A stretch of DNA of 15,060 nucleotides from a bacterium (GTDB lineage: Bacteria > Patescibacteriota > Gracilibacteria > UBA1369 > GCA-2718715): the NCBI GenBank assembly GCA_030426295.1, contig JAUHYY010000014.1:1-15060 (forward strand). The letters run 5' to 3'. A program made the translations under genes and the position numbers. How positions within the stretch are numbered: position 1 is the first letter of the stretch; each line of letters starts with the position of its first letter. Below are positions 1 through 6,906 of the stretch, one piece after another. The notes under the pieces were generated by a model. It was given only the letters and a program-made list of their open reading frames with translations, was not told the DNA's origin and ran no database searches.

Positions 1-54
1 ACAAATTCAAAAGGATACGGTGATCGACGTCACATAGTCCTTAACCTCAAATAA
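1..54 (+). CDS. C-terminal tail of an unidentified upstream protein (partial)
   Basis: The first frame is open from the window edge for 17 codons and ends in TAA at 52-54; the visible tail reads ...GYGDRRHIVLNLK. The other two forward frames are closed by stops at 21-29 and 35-37. The stop lies one base before the GTG start of the next gene. The same one-base gap separates the next two genes, which supports this being a real gene end in a shared operon. The tail is too short to assign a family. Its expected neighbours in an envelope/division cluster would be cell-wall or division genes, but that is inference only. Confidence 0.45.
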   Translation, partial: TNSKGYGDRRHIVLNLK

Positions 55-55
55 A

Positions 56-1168
56 GTGAATAAACTTATAGTAACAAGCCTAGCTCTATCGCTACTTGTA
101 CCAAACCTAGCTTTAGCTAGTTTCAACGATCTTACAGCTGATCATCCAAACAGAGACGCTATCTTGAATTTACAAGATAAAGGCTGCCTAAACGGATACG
201 AAGATGGTTCTGTAAAACCAGAAAACAACATAACTCGTGCCGAGACTCTAAAGCTGATTCTTACGTGTACAACTGTTCCAACAATCTACACTGAACAAGA
301 GTTCGACTTACCTGATGGATCAAGCTATATAATCAACGGTAACGAAACAAGCTTATCAGGAGAAACATCAATAACTCTAAAAACCCCTTGGGATCCAAGC
401 ACATACCCAGACCTAGAATTCTCAGACATCGATCAAGGCGGTTGGTATATAAGCGTTCTAAAAGAAGGACTAGTACGACAACTAGTAACTGGTTACGCCG
501 ACAATACAATCAAGCCACTCCAAGAAGTTAAAACAGCTGACTTCTTCACTATGCTACACAGAGTTGTGCCTGATGAACTTCAGTCAAACGTAGAAGAAGG
601 AACAAAAGTTGCTAACGACGTATACGGAGGACAATGGTTCGCCAACGGTCTTTCATTCGCACTAGACAGACAAATGATCGCCAAAGACGAAGCAGAAAAC
701 CTTAATCCCCTTGTTGACCTAACAAGAGGTCAAGTTGCTCAATACATTTACGAATACAACACTTGGCTAAATCAAAGACTTAACCCAACTGCACAAGTAG
801 AATCAACTCCTGAACCTGAAACTACCACAGCCCAAGAAACACAAGTTCCAGAAGAAGGTTATTACGTAGGCTTCATCGAAGAAGGAATTGCAAGCTACTA
901 CGGTAACGCTCTTGCTGGAGCAACTACTGCATCAGGAGCACCTTACAATCCAGAAGAATTAGTTGCTGCACACAAAACTTTACCTTTTGGAACAATAGTA
1001 AAAGTTACTAACCCAGAGAACGAACAATGGGTTCAAGTACAAATAATCGATCGAGGCCCATATGTCGACGGTAGAATAATCGACTTATCAACTGCTGCAT
1101 TTGAAGCAATAAAAAATTTATCAGCAGGTCTTGCAAGCGTTAAAATGGAAGTAATTTCTCTACCATAA
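56..1168 (+). CDS. SLH-domain protein with C-terminal RlpA-like double-psi beta-barrel
   Basis: This is a secreted 370-residue envelope protein. Residues 1-21 form a signal peptide (MNKLIVTSLALSLLVPNLALA). Three S-layer-homology-like segments follow at about 22-68, 121-170 and 187-235, with the typical F.D......W...I......G..DG...P....TRAE pattern. A Pro/Glu/Thr-rich linker (about 243-268) leads to an RlpA-like barrel at about 276-368, with the landmarks ASYYG, AAHKTLPFGT, IDRGP and GRIIDLS. SLH domains usually bind secondary wall polymers, and RlpA cleaves denuded peptidoglycan at septa. H306 and D332 are present, but the positions where active RlpA has Glu and Asp (11 and 8 residues before the His) hold A295 and N298, so activity is doubtful. 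There is no SPOR domain. The start is GTG with an in-frame stop at 35-37 and no Shine-Dalgarno. The FtsL-like gene follows after one base. Confidence 0.88.
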   Translation: MNKLIVTSLALSLLVPNLALASFNDLTADHPNRDAILNLQDKGCLNGYEDGSVKPENNITRAETLKLILTCTTVPTIYTEQEFDLPDGSSYIINGNETSLSGETSITLKTPWDPSTYPDLEFSDIDQGGWYISVLKEGLVRQLVTGYADNTIKPLQEVKTADFFTMLHRVVPDELQSNVEEGTKVANDVYGGQWFANGLSFALDRQMIAKDEAENLNPLVDLTRGQVAQYIYEYNTWLNQRLNPTAQVESTPEPETTTAQETQVPEEGYYVGFIEEGIASYYGNALAGATTASGAPYNPEELVAAHKTLPFGTIVKVTNPENEQWVQVQIIDRGPYVDGRIIDLSTAAFEAIKNLSAGLASVKMEVISLP

Positions 1169-1169
1169 T

Positions 1170-1493
1170 ATGAATTTTTCAAAGAAAACCAGACTATCAG
1201 AAGAAGTAGAAAAAGGTGTTAGATACCTCTTAACAGGTCTAACCCTAATTCTTATATTATCCGGTGGACTTTATTTAATAAATATCAGTACATCATCTCA
1301 AATGGGGTACGAATTCAGACAGCAAGAACTCCAAAATAATGACTTAATAAATAAAAACAACCAACTTAAACTAAAAGTCCTTGAAGCAACATCATTCACT
1401 GAGCTCCACCTACAAGCAGAAAACTCAGGTCTAATTGAAGCAGACAACATACAATACTTCGAAAGCCGCGAAGAAAGACTTAGTCGAAACTAA
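1170..1493 (+). CDS. FtsL/DivIC-like small division protein
   Basis: This 107-residue bitopic protein has a basic cytoplasmic N-terminus, one membrane segment at about 20-40 (LLTGLTLILILSGGLYLI), and a short extracytoplasmic coiled coil at about 48-75 that is rich in Gln/Asn/Leu. A conserved-looking end follows (SFTELHLQAENSGL), resembling the S...I...A...GM ending of the FtsL/DivIC septum-formation family. Such proteins act in the divisome as partners of FtsQ/DivIB and FtsW/FtsI. The gene begins one base after the preceding stop, so it is almost certainly cotranscribed with the SLH-RlpA gene. Its last four bases overlap the convergent gene on the other strand. Family assignment rests on architecture and size; sequence conservation in this family is low. 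Confidence 0.68.
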   Translation: MNFSKKTRLSEEVEKGVRYLLTGLTLILILSGGLYLINISTSSQMGYEFRQQELQNNDLINKNNQLKLKVLEATSFTELHLQAENSGLIEADNIQYFESREERLSRN

Positions 1494-1963
1494 CGTATTC
1501 GCAGCACACCACTAGCTGAAGTTACTGGCTGCAATAATCTCACACCTAGTACTTTCAAAGTTGCATCATATAATTGCGCATGTAAATCTGATATATCATC
1601 AGGTACATCCAGTTTTGTGAATTCGCTGATGCCATTAGATCTAGCAAGTCCAACAAAGTTATCTATCTGATCTAAAGGAATTATTGCAAGTTCCCCTTCG
1701 TCATTAGGTACTAACTTTAATACGGCGGTTAGTACAGCACGATTTACTGCATCAACCTTTCTACTTTTAAATCTCTCTTTGCCTGACTCATCCCAACTAT
1801 CAGGATTATTAAATGAACTTAATCTATCACTTGTAGGAACAGCTCTTACTCCAGGTTTAATTTGGCTTCCTTTAACAAAGGCATACCCACTCAAAGATTG
1901 GGCTGAAGGAGTAAATCGTTCCCCAGGAGCGACATCGACTATATGATCATCTGGAAGCTTCAT
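1490..1963 (-). CDS. Hypothetical protein, 157 residues
   Basis: I do not recognise the family. The protein has no signal peptide and no membrane segment, so it is probably cytoplasmic. The N-terminal third is polar and loop-rich (PDDHIVDVAPGERFTPSAQS). A central basic stretch (about 60-72, GKERFKSRKVDAVNRA) leads into a likely alpha/beta C-terminal part. The ATG at 1961-1963 lies 11 bases downstream of a good extended -10 box, implying a nearly leaderless mRNA and supporting this start. The stop is TAG and overlaps the 3' end of the FtsL-like gene by four bases. It is transcribed alone, divergently from the tRNA-Glu gene. Coding potential is supported by the uninterrupted frame, the matching promoter and the tight convergent packing. 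Confidence 0.65.
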   Translation of the reverse strand: MKLPDDHIVDVAPGERFTPSAQSLSGYAFVKGSQIKPGVRAVPTSDRLSSFNNPDSWDESGKERFKSRKVDAVNRAVLTAVLKLVPNDEGELAIIPLDQIDNFVGLARSNGISEFTKLDVPDDISDLHAQLYDATLKVLGVRLLQPVTSASGVLRIR

Positions 1964-1974
1964 GACTAAAATTA

Positions 1975-1982
1975 ATTATACA
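1975..1982 (-). promoter_or_regulatory. Extended -10 promoter element for the 157-residue protein gene
   Basis: On the minus strand the sequence TGTATAAT is a perfect extended -10 box. The ATG lies 11 bases further on, so transcription would begin only about 4-6 bases before the start codon. No good -35 hexamer is visible at 16-18 bases spacing, which is common for extended -10 promoters. Confidence 0.6.
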
Positions 1983-1995
1983 CTAAGACTCAAAC

Positions 1996-2024
1996 TTACC
2001 ACGATATTAGTTCTCATGTAAAAT
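1996..2024 (+). promoter_or_regulatory. Possible upstream promoter for tRNA-Glu
   Basis: TTACCA (1996-2001) and TGTAAAAT (TAAAAT at 2019-2024) are separated by 17 bases. This would place transcription start near 2031, about 44 bases before the tRNA. A better-placed promoter lies downstream, so this may be a second tandem promoter or chance in A+T-rich DNA. Confidence 0.3.
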
Positions 2025-2028
2025 TTTA

Positions 2029-2057
2029 TTGCAATTTCAAAAGTGCATTGCTAGAAT
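2029..2057 (+). promoter_or_regulatory. Promoter of tRNA-Glu
   Basis: TTGCAA (2029-2034) and an extended -10 TGCTAGAAT (TAGAAT at 2052-2057) are separated by exactly 17 bases. The predicted transcription start near 2064 gives a leader of about 11 bases before the mature tRNA 5' end, typical for a tRNA gene. The -10 closely resembles the one before the 889-residue protein gene (TGCTAGATT). Confidence 0.7.
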
Positions 2058-2074
2058 CTCTGAGCATTTTAAAT

Positions 2075-2149
2075 GGTCCCATCGTCTAGTGGTTAGGACG
2101 CCAGGTTTTCATCCTGGAAACAGGAGTTCGATTCTCCTTGGGACTGCCA
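2075..2149 (+). tRNA. tRNA-Glu (anticodon TTC), CCA encoded
   Basis: The sequence folds into a full cloverleaf of 75 bases. The acceptor stem is GGTCCCA/TGGGACT, with a G-U pair at position 1-72. The D stem is GTCT/GGAC, the anticodon stem CCAGG/CCTGG with loop TTTTCAT (anticodon TTC, read at positions 34-36), and the T stem AGGAG/CTCCT with loop TTCGATT. The discriminator is G and the CCA end is encoded. It has its own promoter upstream and an intrinsic terminator starting directly after the CCA, so it is a single-gene transcription unit. Confidence 0.97.
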
Positions 2150-2177
2150 AAAGGCCCCGATTCGATCGGGGCTTTTT
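2150..2177 (+). terminator. Rho-independent terminator of tRNA-Glu
   Basis: GCCCCGA (2154-2160) and TCGGGGC (2166-2172) form a seven-pair stem with the five-base loop TTCGA, followed by five T (2173-2177). An A-run on the 5' side can pair with the T-run and extend the stem. It ends the tRNA transcript directly after the CCA. Confidence 0.9.
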
Positions 2178-2180
2178 CTA

Positions 2181-2209
2181 TTCCAAAATTAATGCATTTC
2201 TGCTAGATT
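2181..2209 (+). promoter_or_regulatory. Probable promoter of the repeat-protein/methyltransferase operon
   Basis: An extended -10 TGCTAGATT (TAGATT at 2204-2209) lies 23 bases before the ATG at 2233. Seventeen bases upstream is only a weak -35 match (TTCCAA, 2181-2186). The element follows the tRNA terminator directly and predicts a leader of about 17 bases with no Shine-Dalgarno sequence. Confidence 0.55.
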
Positions 2210-2232
2210 TGTAGCCCTTTTTAGCAAATTCC

Positions 2233-4902
2233 ATGAACCTAGATAAAACAGAATATTTAGAAAAAGTAGAAGCTGGTGAGATAGGCATCAAAGATGCTTC
2301 AAAAGAGTTTGCAAAAATGCAAAACCAAAAAGAAGTTGATGGTGGCATCAACGATCTTCGTACTCTTCTTGAGGCTTATGACTTTAAAGTTCTTGATGAT
2401 AAAGAAACAACAAGAATCCAGAGGCGACTTCAAAGCCAAAACGAAGGCACACGTGAACAAGCAAAAGCAGAAATAGTAGCACGTGCCGAGAATGTACGAG
2501 AATACATGACTAAGCTAGATACAGGTGACGACGTGAAATTAATAGACGGAAGCTTCGAAAGCATATTCAACTTAGACAAAGCTACAGGTGTCGATCAAAA
2601 ACAATCGTACCTAGACATGTTCACCGGCTTATCACTAAGCGAACAAGTAGACTGGCTACGCAAAATCGATGAAGACATCAGCATGCGAGTTGAGCAGTTC
2701 AACAACCTAATTGAACTTGTTGGTAAAAACGCACGAGACGAAGAAATGGATCATTTCAAATCACTAAGAACTAAAGACAAAACTAAATACTTAGATCGAC
2801 TTAAAAGTACAAACATTCAATTCGAGCAATTAATCTCAGGCCCATCTTTAACTAACGCAGAAAAAAGAGCTGCAAAAGAACAATTCGATGAACTTGGTCT
2901 AGAAGGTAAACAAATCGAACTCGATCGATTAAAAAAGAATTTAGCTCCTAATCCAAAAACAGAAGAATTTAATGCTTTAAACAAAGAATGGACAAAAGGA
3001 ATAAAAAAATTCGAAACACTCGACGAACGAGAAAAAGAAACAGTACTTTCAGAAATCAGAGGTAGAATGCGAGAAAAATATCAAGACCTGCTAAATTCTT
3101 GCCCTGCACTGACTAAAGCTGACTTAAGACTAATGCGCCCAACTACTCGAGGAAGGTTCGACATGCAATTAGCTCAAGCATGTATTGATTACTTCGCAGA
3201 AACAAAAAAACTAGCTGAAACTGCAGAAAGAGAAGGACTAACTTATGACGCTAAAATCAGAGCACATTTTAACTGGGAAGGGATAACTTCTCTCGACAGA
3301 CAACAGCTTCTAAAAGAAGACACCAAAGGTAAAAATGAACTAGACCGCTACTCAGATGATATCGATCACATCAAATTTGATAAAAAATACAAAGAGAAAC
3401 TCGACAAATACACTAAAGAAGGAAAATATGGTCTAATAACAGCTAAAGCTGCTAAGGAATACTACAAATGGTTTCAAGAAAAGACTCCAAAAGAAAAAGA
3501 CGAAATACTCGAAAAATCAGAAACTAAAACTGGTCTCGATTTCCTTCAAGACACTTTAAAAGCAAGACGCGAACTAAACAAAAAATTTGAAGCACTACCT
3601 GATCACATCAAAAAAGAATTTGAAAAGAAATTTAAAGAAGGTGGATTCGAAGAAAGACAAGAACTATTCACAATCATGAAAATAGACTCTGAACCACAAA
3701 GACTCGATAAAGAATTTGAAGATAAAGTTGAGAAAATGATCGAAGACGAAACTCTTTCACCAAAATCCAAAGATAAATACCTAAACTGGTTCAAAAAACT
3801 CTCTTTAACTGACAAAATTAAATATTCAGAAAAATCTAGCCTCGACAACAAACAAAGAGAAGTACAACGCGATATTTTCAAAGACAAGGTGCTTAAGGCT
3901 GCACCCGAGGAGCTACTTCCAAAACTAAAAAAAGAGTTCTTAGAAGCCAACCTGAAGACTCGAACTCAAAAAAATCGAGAATGGTTAAAAGATTTTGCAA
4001 ACATGACAGATGAAGAGATAAATCAAGAAATGAAATTAGATGAAACGTTACCAGAAAGTGAAATTCCTTTCGAAGTAAAAATATTTATGGACCAAGGTGA
4101 AAAACAAGAAGTGAATGGTGACATCAAAGCTGCACTAAATTTTTACGAAGCTGCACTTGAAGCAATTGGTAATGAAAACCCAAAATTAAAAAAAGAAATA
4201 GAAGATAAAATTAAAGAGATCGAAACTGACCTCGGAAATTACGACGAAGAAATTGAAACAGGCCATTTCGAAATGGCACTAGACTCAGAAATCGACAAAA
4301 TACTTACTGCTGACACTTCCCTATCGCGTGCACAAGAAGAACTAACAATCATCGAAGAACTTCACGCAATTAAATGGCGAAACGAACTCCTATTCCAAAA
4401 ACAAGCAAACACAGATGCAATGATGGATGCCACTTTAAAGGGCGAAGAACAAACTGTGCGCGATCTAAATGAAGCAATGCTTGAACACACCGATGACGAA
4501 AAAGGTATTATTAAAAATGCTCAAGGTGAACTAACAGTTTCAGATCAAAAAGAATTCGACGTAAAAATGTTTAACCAAGATGAAACAAGTTACCAAAAAT
4601 GGCGTTCTTACATAGCAGAAATGCAATCTCAACCACCAGAACGAAGATGGGACTCTAAAATAAAACTTGTACACCCAGAATCTAGACAAGAACTAAACGC
4701 AGACGAATACAAGGCTCAAGTAGTTGATAAACAAAGAAGTGCATTTACCGACACTCTCAGATCCCAATTACTCAAGAAAATGAAAATTAATCCAAAGAAA
4801 ACTGGAGAACGAACACTAGTCTACATCGACAACTACTTAAGCAACAAAAACTATAGAAAACGAATACCAACATCAGCCGAAACAGCTAGAAAAGCTGCAT
4901 AG
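2233..4902 (+). CDS. 889-residue charged helical-repeat protein of unknown function
   Basis: I do not recognise a known family. The protein is very rich in Lys, Glu and Asp and has only two visible Cys. It has no signal peptide or membrane segment and is predicted to be almost wholly alpha-helical, so cytoplasmic. A degenerate motif F-x-x-L-x4-[KQ]-x3-L-x-x-[IL] recurs with F at residues 130, 175, 218 and 260 (spacing 42-45). Looser copies start near 348 (W), 414, 452, 520 and 588, several preceded by Trp or Tyr (YYKWF, YLNWF). A TPR-like hairpin lies at about 616-655 (GDIKAALNFYEAALEAIG). The C-terminus is basic (YRKRIPTSAETARKAA). The ATG at 2233 lies about 17 bases after the predicted transcription start. 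The methyltransferase gene begins 19 bases after the TAG stop, suggesting an operon. It could be a scaffold or surface-associated structural protein; no function can be assigned. Confidence 0.85.
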   Translation: MNLDKTEYLEKVEAGEIGIKDASKEFAKMQNQKEVDGGINDLRTLLEAYDFKVLDDKETTRIQRRLQSQNEGTREQAKAEIVARAENVREYMTKLDTGDDVKLIDGSFESIFNLDKATGVDQKQSYLDMFTGLSLSEQVDWLRKIDEDISMRVEQFNNLIELVGKNARDEEMDHFKSLRTKDKTKYLDRLKSTNIQFEQLISGPSLTNAEKRAAKEQFDELGLEGKQIELDRLKKNLAPNPKTEEFNALNKEWTKGIKKFETLDEREKETVLSEIRGRMREKYQDLLNSCPALTKADLRLMRPTTRGRFDMQLAQACIDYFAETKKLAETAEREGLTYDAKIRAHFNWEGITSLDRQQLLKEDTKGKNELDRYSDDIDHIKFDKKYKEKLDKYTKEGKYGLITAKAAKEYYKWFQEKTPKEKDEILEKSETKTGLDFLQDTLKARRELNKKFEALPDHIKKEFEKKFKEGGFEERQELFTIMKIDSEPQRLDKEFEDKVEKMIEDETLSPKSKDKYLNWFKKLSLTDKIKYSEKSSLDNKQREVQRDIFKDKVLKAAPEELLPKLKKEFLEANLKTRTQKNREWLKDFANMTDEEINQEMKLDETLPESEIPFEVKIFMDQGEKQEVNGDIKAALNFYEAALEAIGNENPKLKKEIEDKIKEIETDLGNYDEEIETGHFEMALDSEIDKILTADTSLSRAQEELTIIEELHAIKWRNELLFQKQANTDAMMDATLKGEEQTVRDLNEAMLEHTDDEKGIIKNAQGELTVSDQKEFDVKMFNQDETSYQKWRSYIAEMQSQPPERRWDSKIKLVHPESRQELNADEYKAQVVDKQRSAFTDTLRSQLLKKMKINPKKTGERTLVYIDNYLSNKNYRKRIPTSAETARKAA
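2620..3057 (+). repeat. Four tandem degenerate protein repeats (about 43 residues each)
   Basis: Within the 889-residue protein, four units start at F130 (FTGLSLSEQVDWLRKI), F175 (FKSLRTKDKTKYLDRL), F218 (FDELGLEGKQIELDRL) and F260 (FETLDEREKETVLSEI). They align without gaps, with F at 1, L at 4, Lys/Gln at 9, Leu at 13 and Ile/Leu at 16. Conservation is at the protein level only; the DNA is diverged. Confidence 0.55.
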
Positions 4903-4921
4903 AAAAATATAGAATGAGCCT

Positions 4922-5464
4922 ATGATAGACGAAATATTCACATTTGGCTTTTCAGGAATGTACCTACTTTTCTTGATAATATTCGGTATTTCAATGCTAA
5001 TAGCAGTAATAACAAAAATACCTTTCGTACCAACGCCAAAAAGGATAATCCACAAATTAATCGAAATAGCCGACCTCAAAGGAACCGAAAAAATATACGA
5101 CCTAGGATGCGGAGACGGTCGACTCCTCTTCATAACAGAATCAAAAACTAGCATAGCTGGTACTGGCTATGAAATATCTCCAATGCCATTAATAATTTCA
5201 AAAATAAAAAAATTCTTCTTAAAATCAAAAGTTGAAATCAAAGCTAAAAATTTTCTAAAACAGGATCTATCAGACGCAGACACAATTTTTGTATACCTGA
5301 TTCCTGACATAATGCCAAAATTAGCCAAAAAACTTAAAAATGAATGTAAGAAAGGAACCAAAATAATATCTCACACATTCAAAATAAAAGATCTACAAAC
5401 AAAAAAAATATACAAAAAAGACAAAAGCAAAAAACTACCAGTTATTTACGTTTACGAAATCTAA
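4922..5464 (+). CDS. Membrane-anchored class I SAM methyltransferase, FAM173-like
   Basis: This 180-residue protein begins with a membrane segment (about 12-31) followed by IPFVPTPKRII and a Rossmann methyltransferase core. Motif I is DLGCGDGR (60-67), which binds S-adenosylmethionine; the acidic residue of motif II is E84 (TGYE). The following segment DTIFVYLIPDIMPKL (120-134) and then GTKIISHTFKI (145-155) are characteristic of the FAM173 group. Its human members (ANTKMT, ATPSCKMT) trimethylate lysines on the ADP/ATP carrier and the ATP synthase c subunit. The substrate in bacteria is not known to me. The membrane segment plus VPTP region matches the FAM173 N-terminal layout. The gene lies 19 bases after the Lys-rich repeat protein and is probably cotranscribed, so that protein is a conceivable substrate (inference). 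The 3' end overlaps comEC by 23 bases. Confidence 0.8.
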   Translation: MIDEIFTFGFSGMYLLFLIIFGISMLIAVITKIPFVPTPKRIIHKLIEIADLKGTEKIYDLGCGDGRLLFITESKTSIAGTGYEISPMPLIISKIKKFFLKSKVEIKAKNFLKQDLSDADTIFVYLIPDIMPKLAKKLKNECKKGTKIISHTFKIKDLQTKKIYKKDKSKKLPVIYVYEI

Positions 5465-6851
5465 AAATAACATAAGCATTCAAAAGCAAAGCCCCAAGCA
5501 AATATTCAATCTTCCCCTTCTCAAAATCAACTGCAGCAAAGGGAACCATTGATGAAACTTTGATTACTCCAAAAAGCAAATAAGAAACCGTAGACGTAAC
5601 TACTACAAACACAAATGACAACAACGAACTCCAACTAAAAATAATCATCAAAAATCCAAACAACATCGATAACGGCACCAAAGGAGCTACCAATAAATTA
5701 GCAAAAGGAGAAACTAGCGAAACCCTACCAAAATTAAAAACAATTACTGGCAAAGTTGCCAACTGCGCAGCAATAGTTAAAACAAAGGCTTCACGCAGAC
5801 CCAATTTCTCAGTCAACCAGTCTGTTTTGACGTACTCAGATAAATAAACAACACCCAAAGTCGACAAGAAAGACAAATGAAATCCAGCATCGTGTAACAA
5901 AAACGCAGGATTCCAAAAAGCCATAATTAATCCAGTGATCAAAATAACTCGCAAAAACTTACCTCGCTCCCCAACCTCAAGTGCAAGCAAAGAAATAATA
6001 CCCATTATCACAGCTCTAATCACAGATGCAGTAAAACCTGTAAGAGCCATAAATATTATTAAAAAGAATGAAATAAAATAAAAACGTATCTGTCTGGGAA
6101 CAAAAGGTAAAAGCTTATTAATAACCAAAATAATCAAACTCACATTATAACCAGAAACTGCAATAATATGAGTTAAACCAGTCACATTAAACTCCTCCAT
6201 TATTTGGTCAGAAAAGCCTTTCCTTATGCCCAAAAGAACACCACCCACCAAACTACTAGCTGGCTCCTGCAACATCGACTCAATTAAAGTAATCAGATTA
6301 GCTTTAAACTGAAACAACCAATTACCAAACCCATTCCCATCTTGCAAAAGATCAATCCCTCCACTTAGCTTAAACAAAGAAGAGACCCCAAATATTCGCA
6401 AATAATTCTTATAAGAAAACTCTTCCTCTTCAAAAGGAGTTTCAAAATAACCATACAAAGAAATTAGATCTCCATACTCAAGCGCAGGATACAAACTTGT
6501 CTTAACTAAGACCTTTCCGTGAACTAACTGCTCATTAACTTCACTCAAACAAACTACATAACGCACATCCTCTCTTCTAATATCAGGCTCAAAACATATT
6601 TTACCTACAGCCTCATGCAGCACCTGATCATCATTCAAATGAATAATATGAAAGTCTGAATAGTCATTCCAATACCAAAATCTTAAACCACAAAACACAA
6701 CTATTATTATTGTGCCTATGACATACTTCTTATCTGAAAACAAAATTAAAGACAATCCTACCAATATGACTAAATACTCAAATCCAAATGAGTTCAAAAC
6801 AAAAAAACTCAATATTCCGAGTACTAAAACTAAATTTATCTTCTTATACAA
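5442..6851 (-). CDS. comEC: ComEC/Rec2-type DNA-uptake channel, short form
   Basis: This 469-residue polytopic membrane protein forms the channel that takes single-stranded DNA across the cytoplasmic membrane in natural competence. Two or three membrane helices (about 5-57) precede a soluble OB-fold-like DUF4131 region (about 60-145). The Competence domain follows (about 195-440), with the landmarks GGVLLGIRKGF (203-213), TGLTHIIAVSGYN (224-236), GFTASVIRAVIMG (272-284) and FHLSFLSTLGVVY (324-336). The position usually occupied by His in SG-x-H is Asn. The protein stops at a final helix and FRFRKRK, so the C-terminal metallo-beta-lactamase-like domain of full-length ComEC (usually about 700-800 residues) is absent. 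The only plausible start is TTG at 6849-6851; the in-frame upstream stop is at 6885-6887. That TTG sits in the T-run of the preceding terminator. Confidence 0.88.
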   Translation of the reverse strand: MYKKINLVLVLGILSFFVLNSFGFEYLVILVGLSLILFSDKKYVIGTIIIVVFCGLRFWYWNDYSDFHIIHLNDDQVLHEAVGKICFEPDIRREDVRYVVCLSEVNEQLVHGKVLVKTSLYPALEYGDLISLYGYFETPFEEEEFSYKNYLRIFGVSSLFKLSGGIDLLQDGNGFGNWLFQFKANLITLIESMLQEPASSLVGGVLLGIRKGFSDQIMEEFNVTGLTHIIAVSGYNVSLIILVINKLLPFVPRQIRFYFISFFLIIFMALTGFTASVIRAVIMGIISLLALEVGERGKFLRVILITGLIMAFWNPAFLLHDAGFHLSFLSTLGVVYLSEYVKTDWLTEKLGLREAFVLTIAAQLATLPVIVFNFGRVSLVSPFANLLVAPLVPLSMLFGFLMIIFSWSSLLSFVFVVVTSTVSYLLFGVIKVSSMVPFAAVDFEKGKIEYLLGALLLNAYVIFRFRKRK

Positions 6852-6876
6852 AAAGCTGGGGCTAAAGCCCCAGCTT
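6852..6876 (-). terminator. Rho-independent terminator after the lipoprotein gene
   Basis: A perfect ten-pair stem (AAGCTGGGGC at 6853-6862 with GCCCCAGCTT at 6867-6876) encloses the four-base loop TAAA. Read on the minus strand, the stem runs into TTTTTG, so it terminates transcription from the lipoprotein gene. The T-run overlaps the TTG start codon of comEC. On the plus strand no T-run follows, so it is probably one-directional. Confidence 0.85.
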
Positions 6877-6906
6877 ACTTTAAACTACTTAAATGTTTCT
6901 AAACTT

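Noticed and set aside
2029..2214. Short open frame on the plus strand across the tRNA-Glu gene
   Set aside because: It spans the tRNA, its promoter and its terminator; the open frame is incidental.
3603..3950. Ser/Phe-rich open frame on the minus strand inside the 889-residue protein gene
   Set aside because: Typical antisense reading of Lys/Glu codons; no promoter or family likeness.
6853..6876. The hairpin as a terminator also for the plus strand
   Set aside because: No T-run follows it on the plus strand and no plus-strand gene ends there.
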